DNA of 64,000 nt from NCBI GenBank assembly GCA_963839475.1, contig CAWIVH010000001.1:310001-374000 (forward strand), given 5' to 3'. Source of the DNA: CAWIVH01 sp963839475 (GTDB lineage: Bacteria; Acidobacteriota; UBA6911). Shown in pieces: positions 8,244-17,080 of this stretch. Every line of letters starts with the position of its first letter. Within the stretch, counting starts at the first letter, position 1. A model generated the notes under the pieces. It saw only the letters and a program-made list of their open reading frames with translations, was not told where the DNA came from and ran no database searches. Both the position numbers and the translations under genes were made by a program.

Positions 8244-10409
8244 CTACCGGCCGGGCTCCAGGCGAATTTCGATGAGTTCGTGGATCCGTACCTCGGGGAC
8301 CGTTGCCGCGAACCAGCCGTCGCGCATCGACCCCTCAAGCGGACGGCCGGTTCTCAACAGGCTGATGCCTGCCATTTTTCTTCCATCGGGGATGCGGATG
8401 CGGATAGTCACGTCGCGAAACGGCAGAAACTCTTCACGCATCCGCAGCTTCTTCGATTTGTTCCCGGTGTTCGCAAGCAGATGGAGCAGGAGGCTGTTCC
8501 CCGCCATGGTGAAGTGCGGCATCAGACCGGCGCGTGGATCGACGCGATAAATACGCCGCTCCCCGACGAGCGGCTCGATCAGCGATCCGATGTAGTCCCG
8601 AACCGGTTTCATGTGTGTCTCCTGATAGACTGCTTCGAGACTGGAGCCGATATAGATCACCGTCCCCTTCCCGAAACTTCTGCGCAGGACGGCGGCCCCG
8701 AGGTTGCGCCGGTGTCCCCGGTCGAGGGTCTCGGCGATGACGTCCGCAGGATCGAGTGCCTCGAACCGCACGATCTGCGGGTCCTGCGGAATCTCGGATA
8801 ATTGCCCGGCCGGCTTGAGGTAAAGATCCGGGATCTCTATCGGATCCGGAGACAGAAGCCGCGCGCCGAACAGGTCGCCCAGCCCGAAGTCACCCCGCAT
8901 CCGGCCATACTCATCGGCGATGGAAGTCAGATGCGTCGCCAGCAGAACACCTCCGGCGTTCACATATTCCCGGATGAGGCGACACTGGCTATCGCTGAGA
9001 CAAGGGGCGTTGGGAATGTAAAGCAACCGGTAGCGTCGGAGGGTCTCAGCGTCGAGACGGTAATCGAGAAACGGTTCGCAGGCGTAGCAAAGCTCCTTCA
9101 GCACCTGGAAAGCTCCGTGGTAGCAGTTCTTATAGGGCTCTGCCATGAAGAGCTTGCCTTCGAACCAGTCGATGGTCTGCGAGCCCACGAGGATTCCCGC
9201 CAGCGGCTCCTGGCGCGCGTTGAACAGAATCTCCCGGTGCTTCGCTGCAAAGTCGAAAACCTCGCGGACGTACTTTCCCGCGGGGTAGCGCACGGGATCG
9301 TCAGGCATGTAAAAGAACCGGCTCAGCCCCCAGTATTTCAGCCCGGCATTGCCGGCGAGCGCGGTCGCTCCGTCGAGCAGCAGTTCCTCGCTCTCGACCG
9401 GCCAGGAGAACCAGCCGCGCACGCGCTCGTTTTTCATATGTTCCCGGTTGTATTGCGTGTGCGTACCGACGTAGGTCCAGATCACCTTGCCGGTGGAGCG
9501 GCCCAGCCCCAGGTTGAACAGTTTTTCCTCCGGTGTTTCGGCAGCCTCGAACATGAACCCGTCCACGACCGGGATGGCGCGGTTGCGCCATTCGCGGCGG
9601 CTCAGCAGGGACGTGTCGTTGTAGAGAACGGGCACGTTCCGCTCGCGACGGATCATTTCCCGAATTTCCGCCAGGTACGCGATAACGACGTCCTCGGCCA
9701 GCCAGCGGGTGTATTCGATTTCCTCCTCTCGATTCAGCTTTCCATCCTGATCGGGGATCCTCTTCCCGCGCGCTTTGCGGTACGCCTCCTCGCAATGCTG
9801 GCAGCGGCAGAACCGCCTGGCGTTCTGCATACCCATGTAAGGGCCGTCAAAATAGGCCGCGTCGATCTCATATTTCGTCACGACCTCACGAACCATGGCA
9901 CGGATCTCGTCGCGCACCGGCGAATTCAAGCACCCTTCGTAGTACCTCGTGAAGCCGTAATGCTCCGTGGTCATCGGTTTGCCGTCCACGGACTTCTTCG
10001 CCCACCCCAGGTAGCGGGGGTTATTGGCGCGCACTTCCATGAAGGGATGATTGAGCGGCATGTAGGCTATGACCTTCAGCCCCGCTTTATGACAGCGTTC
10101 GATCGTCTCCTTGAAGGGATCGGTGTCACCGAGCTCAGGGTGCACAGGGTACCTGGTAGCCGTCGGGAAATAGGCGTAGTAGGAGGCCGCGGGATAGCGG
10201 AAGGAATCGGCTCCGAGAGACTTCGCGATTTGAACCGCCTTTTCGGCTCGATAATCGAACGAAGGGTAAAAAGGCGGGTTGTATGCTTCCGCAATAATGG
10301 CGCGGCAGGAACGGATCCATTCCCACGATGGATTCCAGTCGGCCCCGAGGAGCCGTGCCGCGGGGAGGGTCGCTGCCACCGTTTTGATGAAATCTCTGCG
10401 ATTGATCAT
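8244..10409 (-). CDS. Exported glycosidase-like protein with beta-galactosidase-type trimerisation domain
   Basis: A 721-residue protein with an N-terminal MINRRDFIKTVAATLPAARL, a twin-arginine-like signal. Residues ~30-390 resemble a TIM barrel (AKSLGADSFRYPAASYYAYF; AGLKVIAYMPLNHPF; YEIDAAYFDGPYMGM), with a CRCQHCEEAY cysteine cluster seen in related uncharacterised glycosidases. Residues ~400-600 look like a beta-galactosidase trimerisation (Rossmann-like) domain (GGVLLATHLTSIADEYG), then a beta-sandwich tail. This is the domain order of GH42-like enzymes, but no specific GH family is claimed. It sits 24 nt after the LacI gene in the same operon. Confidence 0.7.
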   Translation of the reverse strand: MINRRDFIKTVAATLPAARLLGADWNPSWEWIRSCRAIIAEAYNPPFYPSFDYRAEKAVQIAKSLGADSFRYPAASYYAYFPTATRYPVHPELGDTDPFKETIERCHKAGLKVIAYMPLNHPFMEVRANNPRYLGWAKKSVDGKPMTTEHYGFTRYYEGCLNSPVRDEIRAMVREVVTKYEIDAAYFDGPYMGMQNARRFCRCQHCEEAYRKARGKRIPDQDGKLNREEEIEYTRWLAEDVVIAYLAEIREMIRRERNVPVLYNDTSLLSRREWRNRAIPVVDGFMFEAAETPEEKLFNLGLGRSTGKVIWTYVGTHTQYNREHMKNERVRGWFSWPVESEELLLDGATALAGNAGLKYWGLSRFFYMPDDPVRYPAGKYVREVFDFAAKHREILFNARQEPLAGILVGSQTIDWFEGKLFMAEPYKNCYHGAFQVLKELCYACEPFLDYRLDAETLRRYRLLYIPNAPCLSDSQCRLIREYVNAGGVLLATHLTSIADEYGRMRGDFGLGDLFGARLLSPDPIEIPDLYLKPAGQLSEIPQDPQIVRFEALDPADVIAETLDRGHRRNLGAAVLRRSFGKGTVIYIGSSLEAVYQETHMKPVRDYIGSLIEPLVGERRIYRVDPRAGLMPHFTMAGNSLLLHLLANTGNKSKKLRMREEFLPFRDVTIRIRIPDGRKMAGISLLRTGRPLEGSMRDGWFAATVPEVRIHELIEIRLEPGR

Positions 10410-10433
10410 GAGTCCCCCCTATTGAGGAAACGG

Positions 10434-11435
10434 TCAAACAGGCCGGCAGGATTCGCGCTCAATAAGCTGCACACCGAGGACGCGGTGCTCGGTAACCGGC
10501 TGCTGCGCGTGGATCTTTCGCAGCAGGATCTCGACGGCAGCCTTCCCCATTTCATATTTCGGCTGGTGAATGGTGGTGAGCGGCGGATGCACGATCGCCG
10601 ACAAATCGAGGTTGTCAAATCCGATGAGAGAAAGGTCCTGGGGAATCCGACGGCGGCGTTGCACCGCAGCCTCCAGAACGCCGAAGGCCATGGCATCGTT
10701 GCCGGCAAAGACCGCCGTCACCTCGGGATGTGCGTCAAAAAGCCGCCTGGCCAGGTCGAAGCCTCCCTGCTGCGAGTGATGGCCACGGAGCACGATGCAA
10801 CTCTCTTTGCCGCCCGACTCGTGGAATGCCCGCCGAAATCCCTGTTCGCGGGCCCAGAGGTTCCCGTGGCGGGATGAGCCGGTCAGGTGGGCAACGTGGT
10901 GGTGCCCGAGGCCGTAGAGGTAAGTTCCGGCCATACGCCCGCCCTCGAAGTTATCAGAAGAAACGGTCGAGAAAGCACTCGCCTCGCGAGGACGGATCAA
11001 CAGCACCAAAGGCACGCCGTAACCCAGAAGTTCATCGAGTTCGGTTTTGGACAGAGCCGTGACGGAATTCATGACGAGGCCATCGACCCGTTTCTCGACG
11101 AACGAACGGATGTAACGCATCTGTCGATCCGGCTCCAGATCGGCATTCCCAAGCACCAGGTCGTATCCAGCGGCAAAAGCGGCATCCTCCGCGCCCCGGG
11201 CCACGTCTGCGAAATAGGGGTTGCGGATGTCGCTGATAAGCAAACCCAGGCTCAGGGAGCGTCCCGTGACGAGCCCCCGGGCCACGCGATTGGGCACGTA
11301 GTTCAGGCGTTGTGCGGCGGCCAGGACCCGCTCACGGGTAGCACGGCTGATGCCGCGCACCCCTGCGAGCGCCCGTGAGACGGTGCTCACGTCGACTTCA
11401 CACGCCCTGGCTACATCACGAATGGTGATTCTCAT
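10434..11435 (-). CDS. LacI-family transcriptional regulator
   Basis: A 333-residue regulator from the ATG at 11435. The N-terminal helix-turn-helix reads MRITIRDVARACEVDVSTVS and continues with the hinge helix RLNYVPNRVARGLVTGRS, the LacI/GalR pattern. Residues 60-330 form a periplasmic-binding-protein-like effector domain (LGLLISDIRNPYFADVARGA; VTAVFAGNDAMAFGVLEAA). It should bind a sugar-derived inducer and repress both its own operon (two hydrolases) and the divergent TonB-receptor/MFS operon. Operator-like palindromes lie immediately upstream. A longer ORF from 11480 is rejected because it would run through the operator. Confidence 0.92.
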   Translation of the reverse strand: MRITIRDVARACEVDVSTVSRALAGVRGISRATRERVLAAAQRLNYVPNRVARGLVTGRSLSLGLLISDIRNPYFADVARGAEDAAFAAGYDLVLGNADLEPDRQMRYIRSFVEKRVDGLVMNSVTALSKTELDELLGYGVPLVLLIRPREASAFSTVSSDNFEGGRMAGTYLYGLGHHHVAHLTGSSRHGNLWAREQGFRRAFHESGGKESCIVLRGHHSQQGGFDLARRLFDAHPEVTAVFAGNDAMAFGVLEAAVQRRRRIPQDLSLIGFDNLDLSAIVHPPLTTIHQPKYEMGKAAVEILLRKIHAQQPVTEHRVLGVQLIERESCRPV

Positions 11436-11437
11436 AG

Positions 11438-11451
11438 TGCAAACGGTTGCA
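11438..11451. promoter_or_regulatory. LacI-type operator O1 (TGCAAACGGTTGCA)
   Basis: A near-perfect palindrome with the central CG typical of LacI/GalR operators. It lies 2 bp upstream of the LacI start codon, so binding would block the regulator's own initiation region. Confidence 0.75.
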
Positions 11452-11544
11452 ATTCTGTTTGGCAGAGTCCATTCTGTCAAGCGCTATTTGGCGAGGTAAT
11501 CTCAAAAAGAGCATAAAGGCGGCCAAAATTTTCTTGATAATATA

Positions 11545-11558
11545 CGCAAACGATTGCA
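11545..11558. promoter_or_regulatory. LacI-type operator O2 (CGCAAACGATTGCA)
   Basis: Shares the GCAAACGNTTGC core with O1 and lies 51 bp upstream of the TonB-receptor ATG. The two operators are 107 bp apart centre to centre, close to ten helical turns, compatible with a repression loop. Confidence 0.75.
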
Positions 11559-11608
11559 GACTGGGCGGCGGAATATCAGGACGTAGTCATTCCTTCAGGA
11601 GCGGTGAT

Positions 11609-14600
11609 ATGACCTACCAACGAGTTGCGCTTCACTTCGCAGTCGCACTGGCTGTTCTTCTCGCACCGGCAAGCCTTGCTTTCGGGCAGACGACCACAGC
11701 CTCGATCCTGGGCAGCGTCCACGACGCCAGCGGGGCCGCGGTCCCGGGCGCCTCTGTGACCGCCGTCAACATCGAAACCAACATCTCCAGGACCGTTGCC
11801 ACCATCTCCGACGGCAGCTACTCCATTCTGTTCCTGCCGATCGGCATTTACCGCATCGAAATCACCGCTACCGGGTTCAAGAAATTCGAGCGGAGCGGCA
11901 TCACCCTCGCGGTCGGAACCAACGCCCAGATCGAAGCTAAACTCGAGGTCGGGGGGGTGAGCGAAACTGTCCAGGTGACGGCGGATGCGCCGATGGTCGA
12001 GACGACCACCCCCGTGCTCGGCGACGTCGTATCCAACAAGGAGATCGACAATCTGCCGCTGGTCAACCGGGACATCTATACTCTCCTGAGCCTCACCGCC
12101 GGCGTGGACACGACGGATGCGGCGAACGACAACTTTGGCGCGCCCATGCAGGTGACGCTGGTCCACGGTGCGCCGAATTCCGGCATCGGGTCCGTGAACT
12201 ACTCGCTCAACGGCGGCAGCAACACCAGCGGCCTGCGCAACACCGGCAACGTACCGCCAAACCCGGACGCGATCCAGGAGTTCCGGGTTCAGACCAGCAG
12301 CTTCCCGGCGGACGAAGGGAGGTTCGGAGGCGCCACCGTCACGATGCTGACCAAATCTGGAACGAATTCGTTCCATGGCACTCTGTTCGAGTTCCTGCGC
12401 AACGATGCTCTAAACGCCAACCGCTGGGTTCCATCCGGCAGCTTGCTGGCCGAGCCGCTGCGCCGCAACCAATTCGGCGGTACCGTGGGCGGTCCCATAT
12501 TTCGCGACCGCACCTTCTTCTTTGCGTCCTACTCCGGGCTGCGCGAGCGGACGACGGTGTTTGCCAACACCGCAACTCCCTTCACCGAAAAGGAACGGGC
12601 CGGGGATCTCTCCCTGACCGGCGGAACCGCCCCTGTGGATCCTTTGACCGGCAAACCCTTCCCCAACCGCCAGATTCCCACCAGCCGGTTCGACCCGGTG
12701 GCTAAGACGATCATGGACAAGTACATCCCTTTGCCCAATCTCTCCGACGGCAAATTCGAGGTCCAGGTTCCGCATCCGCGCGACACCGACGAGATCCTGG
12801 GCAAGATCGACCACAACCTGAGTAACGCACACAAGCTTAGCGGCAGCCTTTTCTATACGTCGGGCACCGACCTCGTGGGTCTTCTCGGCAACCTGGACTG
12901 GGTCACCCGCGATTTCAGCTGGCGCCAGTACAACGTCAACCTCAGCGAAACCTGGATCATGTCGCCCAAGATGATCAACGAGGCGCGCCTCGCCTATGTT
13001 CGCAATTTCGGAGGGCGGACCAACCTGCCGGCAATATCACTTGGGGATCTGGGATCTAAATACAACATTCAGGGAGCGCCCTCCCTGCCGCAAATCCAGG
13101 TTTCGGGCCGCTTCAACCTCAACAGTGCCATCCCTGGGCCGGTTGCCGGCAGCAACCTGTACCAGTTCCGGGATCTCCTGAGCATCAACACGAACCGTCA
13201 TTCCATCCGGCTGGGCGGCGAGATGGTGCTTGAGAAAATGATCCACGACACGCTTCTGAACAACTATGGAACCTTCAGTTTCACGACCACCAATCCCCGG
13301 GGCAGCAAGAACGCCACAGCCGATTTCCTGCTGGGCTTGCCGGCGACGATGAACCAGGATGCGCCGACAACCAAGATCAACAATTCATGGTACTGGGCGT
13401 TCTATGTTCAGGACGATTTCCGGATGAGTTCCCGGCTTACTCTCAATCTCGGGCTGCGCTGGGATATTCAGACCCCCCCCACTGATCCGCTTGACCGGCT
13501 CCTGACCTTTGTGCCCGGCATCAAATCAACGGTGGTACCGACCGCTCCGGCCGGCCTGCTCTTCCCGGGTGACAAGGGTGTCGAGCGCGGCATCATCGGG
13601 GTAGACTGGAACAACGTGAGCCCGCGGTTCGGGCTGTCCTGGGATCCATTCGGCGACCGGAAGACCGCCATTCGCGCTGCCGCTGGAGTCTTCTACGGCA
13701 GCATGTCCGGCAACGAGTGGAACAGTTCCTCGGATAACCAGCCGTTTGCCATCCGGCAGCGGTTCGACAACGTTTACTCCCTCTCTGACCCGTATGCGCT
13801 GCAGCCCGGCGGCGTGTCGCCGTTCCCTTACTCCTACTCTCCGGCAGCGCCCCGATTCGTGGCGCCCTCGGCGGTCGTAGGAATCTCGCTGGATTACAAG
13901 TCCCCCTATACCTACCAGATGAACCTGGCGATCCAGCGCGAGATCACCCCCTCGACGAGCATCACGGTCGCCTACGTCAACAACCTCACCCACAGGATCC
14001 CGGCCGTCCAGGACGTCAATTATCCCATCCTGACCCCAGCTGCCACGACTGGGAACGTGAACGCCCGCCGGCCCTACCTTCCCGGAACGCTATCCAGCAT
14101 CGGGCAGACCAAATCGATCCTCAACTCCTCGTACCACGGGCTCCAGGTAACAGGCGAGAAGCGCCTCTCAAAGCAATTCAGCGCCAAGGGCTACTACACC
14201 TTCGGCAAAGGCCTCGACGTCATCAATACACAGAACAGCACCCTCCAGCAGGCGACGACCTGGACAAACATCCTGCTTGACCGCGGGCGTGCAAACAACG
14301 ACCGCACGCATAGCCTGGTCTTCTCCGGCGTGTGGGATCTCAATTACTTCAGTAAATCACCCACCGCAGTCCGGCTGATCGCGGGAGGATGGTCCCTGGC
14401 CGGGATCGCAACTTTCAGGAGCGGTACTCCACTCACGATAACCGCCGGCAATGACGTCAACTTCGACGGCAACAACAACGACCGGGCCGACCTGATCGGC
14501 GATCCGCATCTGGACCCCAACCGGGACCGGATCCAGGTCATCGACCAGTGGTTCAACACCGCGGCTTTCAGCAAAACCACCCAGGTTGCCAACAGCTACC

Positions 14601-14845
14601 TTGGCACGTCAGGGCGAAATATCATCGACGGGCCAGGCATGAAGAACTTTGACATGACAATTGCCCGCATGTTCAAGGTTACGGAGGGGATCAGGCTGCA
14701 GTTCCGCGCCGAAGCGACCAATGCCTTCAATCTCGTGAACCTGTCCAATCCGGGGACCAACGCCAACTCCAGTTCCACGTTCGGCAAAATCACAACAGCA
14801 CGCACGATGCGCCAGGTCCAGCTGGGACTCAAGCTGCTGTTCTAG
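11609..14845 (+). CDS. TonB-dependent receptor, Oar-like, with carboxypeptidase-regulatory N-terminal domain
   Basis: From the ATG at 11609 (AGGAG upstream) the protein has 1078 residues. A signal peptide (VALHFAVALAVLLAPASLAFG) precedes a CarboxypepD_reg-like sandwich at about 30-115 (SILGSVHDASGAAVPGASVT), a plug domain (about 125-240) and a long beta-barrel ending in LGLKLLF with terminal phenylalanine, as in outer-membrane barrels. It would import an oligosaccharide across the outer membrane with TonB energy. No SusD-like partner is visible, as is common in Acidobacteriota. It is divergent from the LacI gene with an operator in its 5' region, and precedes an MFS transporter. Confidence 0.93.
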   Translation: MTYQRVALHFAVALAVLLAPASLAFGQTTTASILGSVHDASGAAVPGASVTAVNIETNISRTVATISDGSYSILFLPIGIYRIEITATGFKKFERSGITLAVGTNAQIEAKLEVGGVSETVQVTADAPMVETTTPVLGDVVSNKEIDNLPLVNRDIYTLLSLTAGVDTTDAANDNFGAPMQVTLVHGAPNSGIGSVNYSLNGGSNTSGLRNTGNVPPNPDAIQEFRVQTSSFPADEGRFGGATVTMLTKSGTNSFHGTLFEFLRNDALNANRWVPSGSLLAEPLRRNQFGGTVGGPIFRDRTFFFASYSGLRERTTVFANTATPFTEKERAGDLSLTGGTAPVDPLTGKPFPNRQIPTSRFDPVAKTIMDKYIPLPNLSDGKFEVQVPHPRDTDEILGKIDHNLSNAHKLSGSLFYTSGTDLVGLLGNLDWVTRDFSWRQYNVNLSETWIMSPKMINEARLAYVRNFGGRTNLPAISLGDLGSKYNIQGAPSLPQIQVSGRFNLNSAIPGPVAGSNLYQFRDLLSINTNRHSIRLGGEMVLEKMIHDTLLNNYGTFSFTTTNPRGSKNATADFLLGLPATMNQDAPTTKINNSWYWAFYVQDDFRMSSRLTLNLGLRWDIQTPPTDPLDRLLTFVPGIKSTVVPTAPAGLLFPGDKGVERGIIGVDWNNVSPRFGLSWDPFGDRKTAIRAAAGVFYGSMSGNEWNSSSDNQPFAIRQRFDNVYSLSDPYALQPGGVSPFPYSYSPAAPRFVAPSAVVGISLDYKSPYTYQMNLAIQREITPSTSITVAYVNNLTHRIPAVQDVNYPILTPAATTGNVNARRPYLPGTLSSIGQTKSILNSSYHGLQVTGEKRLSKQFSAKGYYTFGKGLDVINTQNSTLQQATTWTNILLDRGRANNDRTHSLVFSGVWDLNYFSKSPTAVRLIAGGWSLAGIATFRSGTPLTITAGNDVNFDGNNNDRADLIGDPHLDPNRDRIQVIDQWFNTAAFSKTTQVANSYLGTSGRNIIDGPGMKNFDMTIARMFKVTEGIRLQFRAEATNAFNLVNLSNPGTNANSSSTFGKITTARTMRQVQLGLKLLF

Positions 14846-14859
14846 CCTCGACGTTGCCG

Positions 14860-14886
14860 GGGCGGGGATGACGGTCAGCCCCGCCC
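14860..14886 (+). terminator. GC-rich stem-loop between TonB receptor and MFS genes
   Basis: GGGCGGGG pairs with CCCCGCCC across an 11-nt loop, 14 nt after the receptor stop codon. There is no T-run, so it is more likely an attenuator or mRNA-stabilising hairpin than a full intrinsic terminator. Confidence 0.4.
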
Positions 14887-14913
14887 TCCAATTCCCTGAC
14901 GAGGAAAGCCGAA

Positions 14914-16192
14914 TTGGCGTTGAATCTGCCCACTCCGAAAGAACAGAATCCATCGCGTTTCCGCTGGGTGGTAATCTCCCTCGCTTTTCTCGCGACCGTC
15001 GTCAACTACCTCGACCGGCAAACCCTCTCGGTCATCGCGCCGGAACTGAAACGGCAGTTCCAGATGACTGACGAAACCTACGGGTTGATCCTCTCGGCGT
15101 TCATGCTTGCCTACACGATCATGAACGGCATCTCCGGCGCGGTAATCGACCGCATCGGCACAAGACTGGGGTACGGCCTCTGCATGGCCTGGTGGTCGAC
15201 GGCCGGGATGCTGCATGCCTTGGCCACCGGGCCGCTGACCCTTGGCATATTCCGCTTTCTTCTTGGCGCAGGGGAAGCCGGGAACTGGCCTGCAGCGGTC
15301 AAAGTGGTCAGCGAGTGGTTCCCTCCGAAAGAGCGCGCGCTCGCATCCGGGATCTTCAACAGCGGCGCGGCCATCGGTGCGCTGGTAGCTCCTCCGCTGG
15401 TTGCCTGGCTTGTGATTACCTGGAGCTGGCAGATAGCCTTCATCGTTGTCGGGGCGTCGGGCTACCTTTGGCTTGCAGCATGGTGGCTCCTGTATCGCAC
15501 TCCTGCAGATGTCCGCCGGGAGGTCGAGTCCCGTCCCGCACCCCCATGGCGGCTCCTGGGGACGCGTTTCGTTTCGATCCTCACGCTCTCGAAAATCTTC
15601 GTGGATCCGGCCTGGTATTTCTACATTTTCTGGATTCCCAAATATCTGAGCACGGTTCACGGCTTCACGCTGGTGCAGATAGGAAAAACGGCCTGGATTC
15701 CTTTCCTGTCGGCCGACATCGGCAACATCGCCGGGGGAGCCTTTACCCAGTGGCTGATAAAACTCGGGCTTCCCGTTCCACGGTCACGCAAGGTGGCAGT
15801 TTCGGTATTCGCTCTTCTCATGACCTCGGCCATTCCCGCGATTTTCGCGGGGAGTGCCGCCGGGGCGATTGCCTGGGTATCAGTGGCAACTTTCGGCTAC
15901 GCCGGCTACAACGCTAATTCGCTTGCTTTCCCCGCCGACGTCTTTCCCGCGCAACATGGTAGGCTCGATCTGGGGACTGGCGAGCATGGGGGCAGGCTTC
16001 GGTGGCATGCTCTTCAGCTGGCTCACGGGTGCCGTGATCGACCGTTTCGGGTACTTCCCGGTCTTCATCGGGTATGGCATCCTGCCCCTGATCGCGCTCG
16101 CCCTGGTGCTCGGCCCGATGGGCCCTTTAATCCCCGATCCCCGTTTCGCAGCGCAGGCGAGTCCCGACGTTCGCAATACCACACGTCAATGA
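14914..16192 (+). pseudogene. MFS sugar-acid transporter (ExuT/anion:cation symporter-like), frameshifted near 15950
   Basis: The first ~345 residues are a standard MFS protein (LATVVNYLDRQTLSVIAPEL; GAGEAGNWPAAVKVVSEWFP) of the anion:cation symporter family that carries hexuronates and related acids. After LAFPADVFP the frame turns into low-hydrophobicity sequence, while the frame one base later continues the family sequence, MVGSIWGLASMGAGFGGMLF, and the last helices to a stop at 16190-16192. One extra base, probably a G in the CCCGCG run around 15945-15955, explains this. It is either a true pseudogene or a consensus error. Context: second gene of the LacI-controlled uptake operon. Confidence 0.85.
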
Positions 16193-16265
16193 ACCCTGGG
16201 AAGCAGCCAGGTTTTGGGCGCTTTGTCGAAGAAATTCGCCAGCTTGGCATATCCGTTGAGCTATC

Positions 16266-16589
16266 TCAGTCGCTCAGATAGAGCAGGATGGCTTCGTGGA
16301 GTCGATCCAAATCAGACGTTCGTGCAAGCCCCACAATCTCGTGTATCCTCGCTTTGCTTACCTGCCGGATCCCCGGTAGTATGGCAAATGAAGTCTTGCC
16401 TTTGGGAAGCTCAACGCTGACCCGCAGCGGCCAGATCTCCGGAGTCCGCGATGAAAGCGGGACCACCACAACACTTTGAAGGACTTGGTTTTGAACGGAG
16501 TTGGAAATCACAATCGCGGGTCTTGTCTTTCCCAATTCCGGCAGCGTTATGGGCTCCAGATTCACCCAGCAAATCGTTCCTCTTTTCAC
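16266..16589 (-). CDS. MazF/PemK-family toxin
   Basis: A 107-residue protein starting MKRGTICWVNLEPI, with GKTRPAIVISNS, VVVVPLSSRT and a C-terminal KARIHEIVGLART segment. These are the conserved strands and the R-P/S-T active-site positions of MazF/PemK endoribonucleases. Its start overlaps the stop of the upstream antitoxin gene by 4 nt (ATGA at 16586-16589), so the two are translationally coupled. It would cleave mRNA at short single-stranded sites. The pair lies directly after the frameshifted MFS gene, on the opposite strand. Confidence 0.88.
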   Translation of the reverse strand: MKRGTICWVNLEPITLPELGKTRPAIVISNSVQNQVLQSVVVVPLSSRTPEIWPLRVSVELPKGKTSFAILPGIRQVSKARIHEIVGLARTSDLDRLHEAILLYLSD

Positions 16590-16831
16590 CGGCGCCCCCG
16601 TTTCGGCGGAGTTGCCAGATCTGCCTCATCCCACTCGCGCAGCCAGGATTGTTCTTCGGCGTTCGATGCCACGAATTCCTCATAAGCGACTGCAGCCTCG
16701 GCCAACTTGCGGCGCCGCAGGTCTCTCCAGAGGATTTCCCGGACATGGGCCGATACACTCGTTCGGGGAGACTTGGCCTGTTCCAACTCTCTAAGCAGTT
16801 CTCCTTCTATTTTAATAGTAGTAGCCTTCAT
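16586..16831 (-). CDS. MazE-like antitoxin
   Basis: From the ATG at 16831 the 81-residue protein reads MKATTIKIEGELLRELEQAK, a beta strand plus helix compatible with a ribbon-helix-helix fold, then a charged, tryptophan-containing C-terminal tail (QSWLREWDEADLA) of the kind that wraps MazF-type toxins. It lies directly upstream of and overlaps the MazF/PemK gene. A longer frame from 16855 adds eight non-conserved residues. Antitoxin identity rests on the toxin partner and size rather than on a sequence family. Confidence 0.8.
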   Translation of the reverse strand: MKATTIKIEGELLRELEQAKSPRTSVSAHVREILWRDLRRRKLAEAAVAYEEFVASNAEEQSWLREWDEADLATPPKRGRR

Positions 16832-16997
16832 GCTTGAATCATACTCCAGTATCAACTTGATTTCTACTCATCCTGGTTTCCTGACACGGCTACGGCAAAA
16901 TCGAGAAGAATGTGCAATACCATAATCCGTTTAGCCAGTTACCGAGGTTTTCGTGATGAAATGGGAATTGTGGCTTGGAAACAGAATTTATCATTAA

Positions 16998-17067
16998 TCA
17001 TTTCTCATTGGTCATTTGCCATTTGACGACTTGAAACTGGCTGGTTTCAATGACCAATGAGAAATGA
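16998..17067. repeat. Perfect 19-bp inverted repeat with 32-nt spacer
   Basis: TCATTTCTCATTGGTCATT at 16998-17016 is exactly complementary to 17049-17067. The arms are built from iterated CATT/GGTCATT words. It lies between the MazEF promoter side and the 3' end of the fucosidase gene, and could fold as a strong hairpin. No T-tract follows. Confidence 0.8.
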
Positions 17068-17080
17068 CAAATTCATACAG

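Noticed and set aside
8802..10877. Long plus-strand open frame of 691 codons
   Set aside because: It lies antisense to the glycosidase-like and LacI genes, has no domain or signal sequence, and is a by-product of high GC third positions.
11447..11608. N-terminal extension of the TonB receptor to a TTG at 11447
   Set aside because: It runs through both operator sites, lacks a signal peptide, and a good ribosome site with signal peptide starts at 11609.
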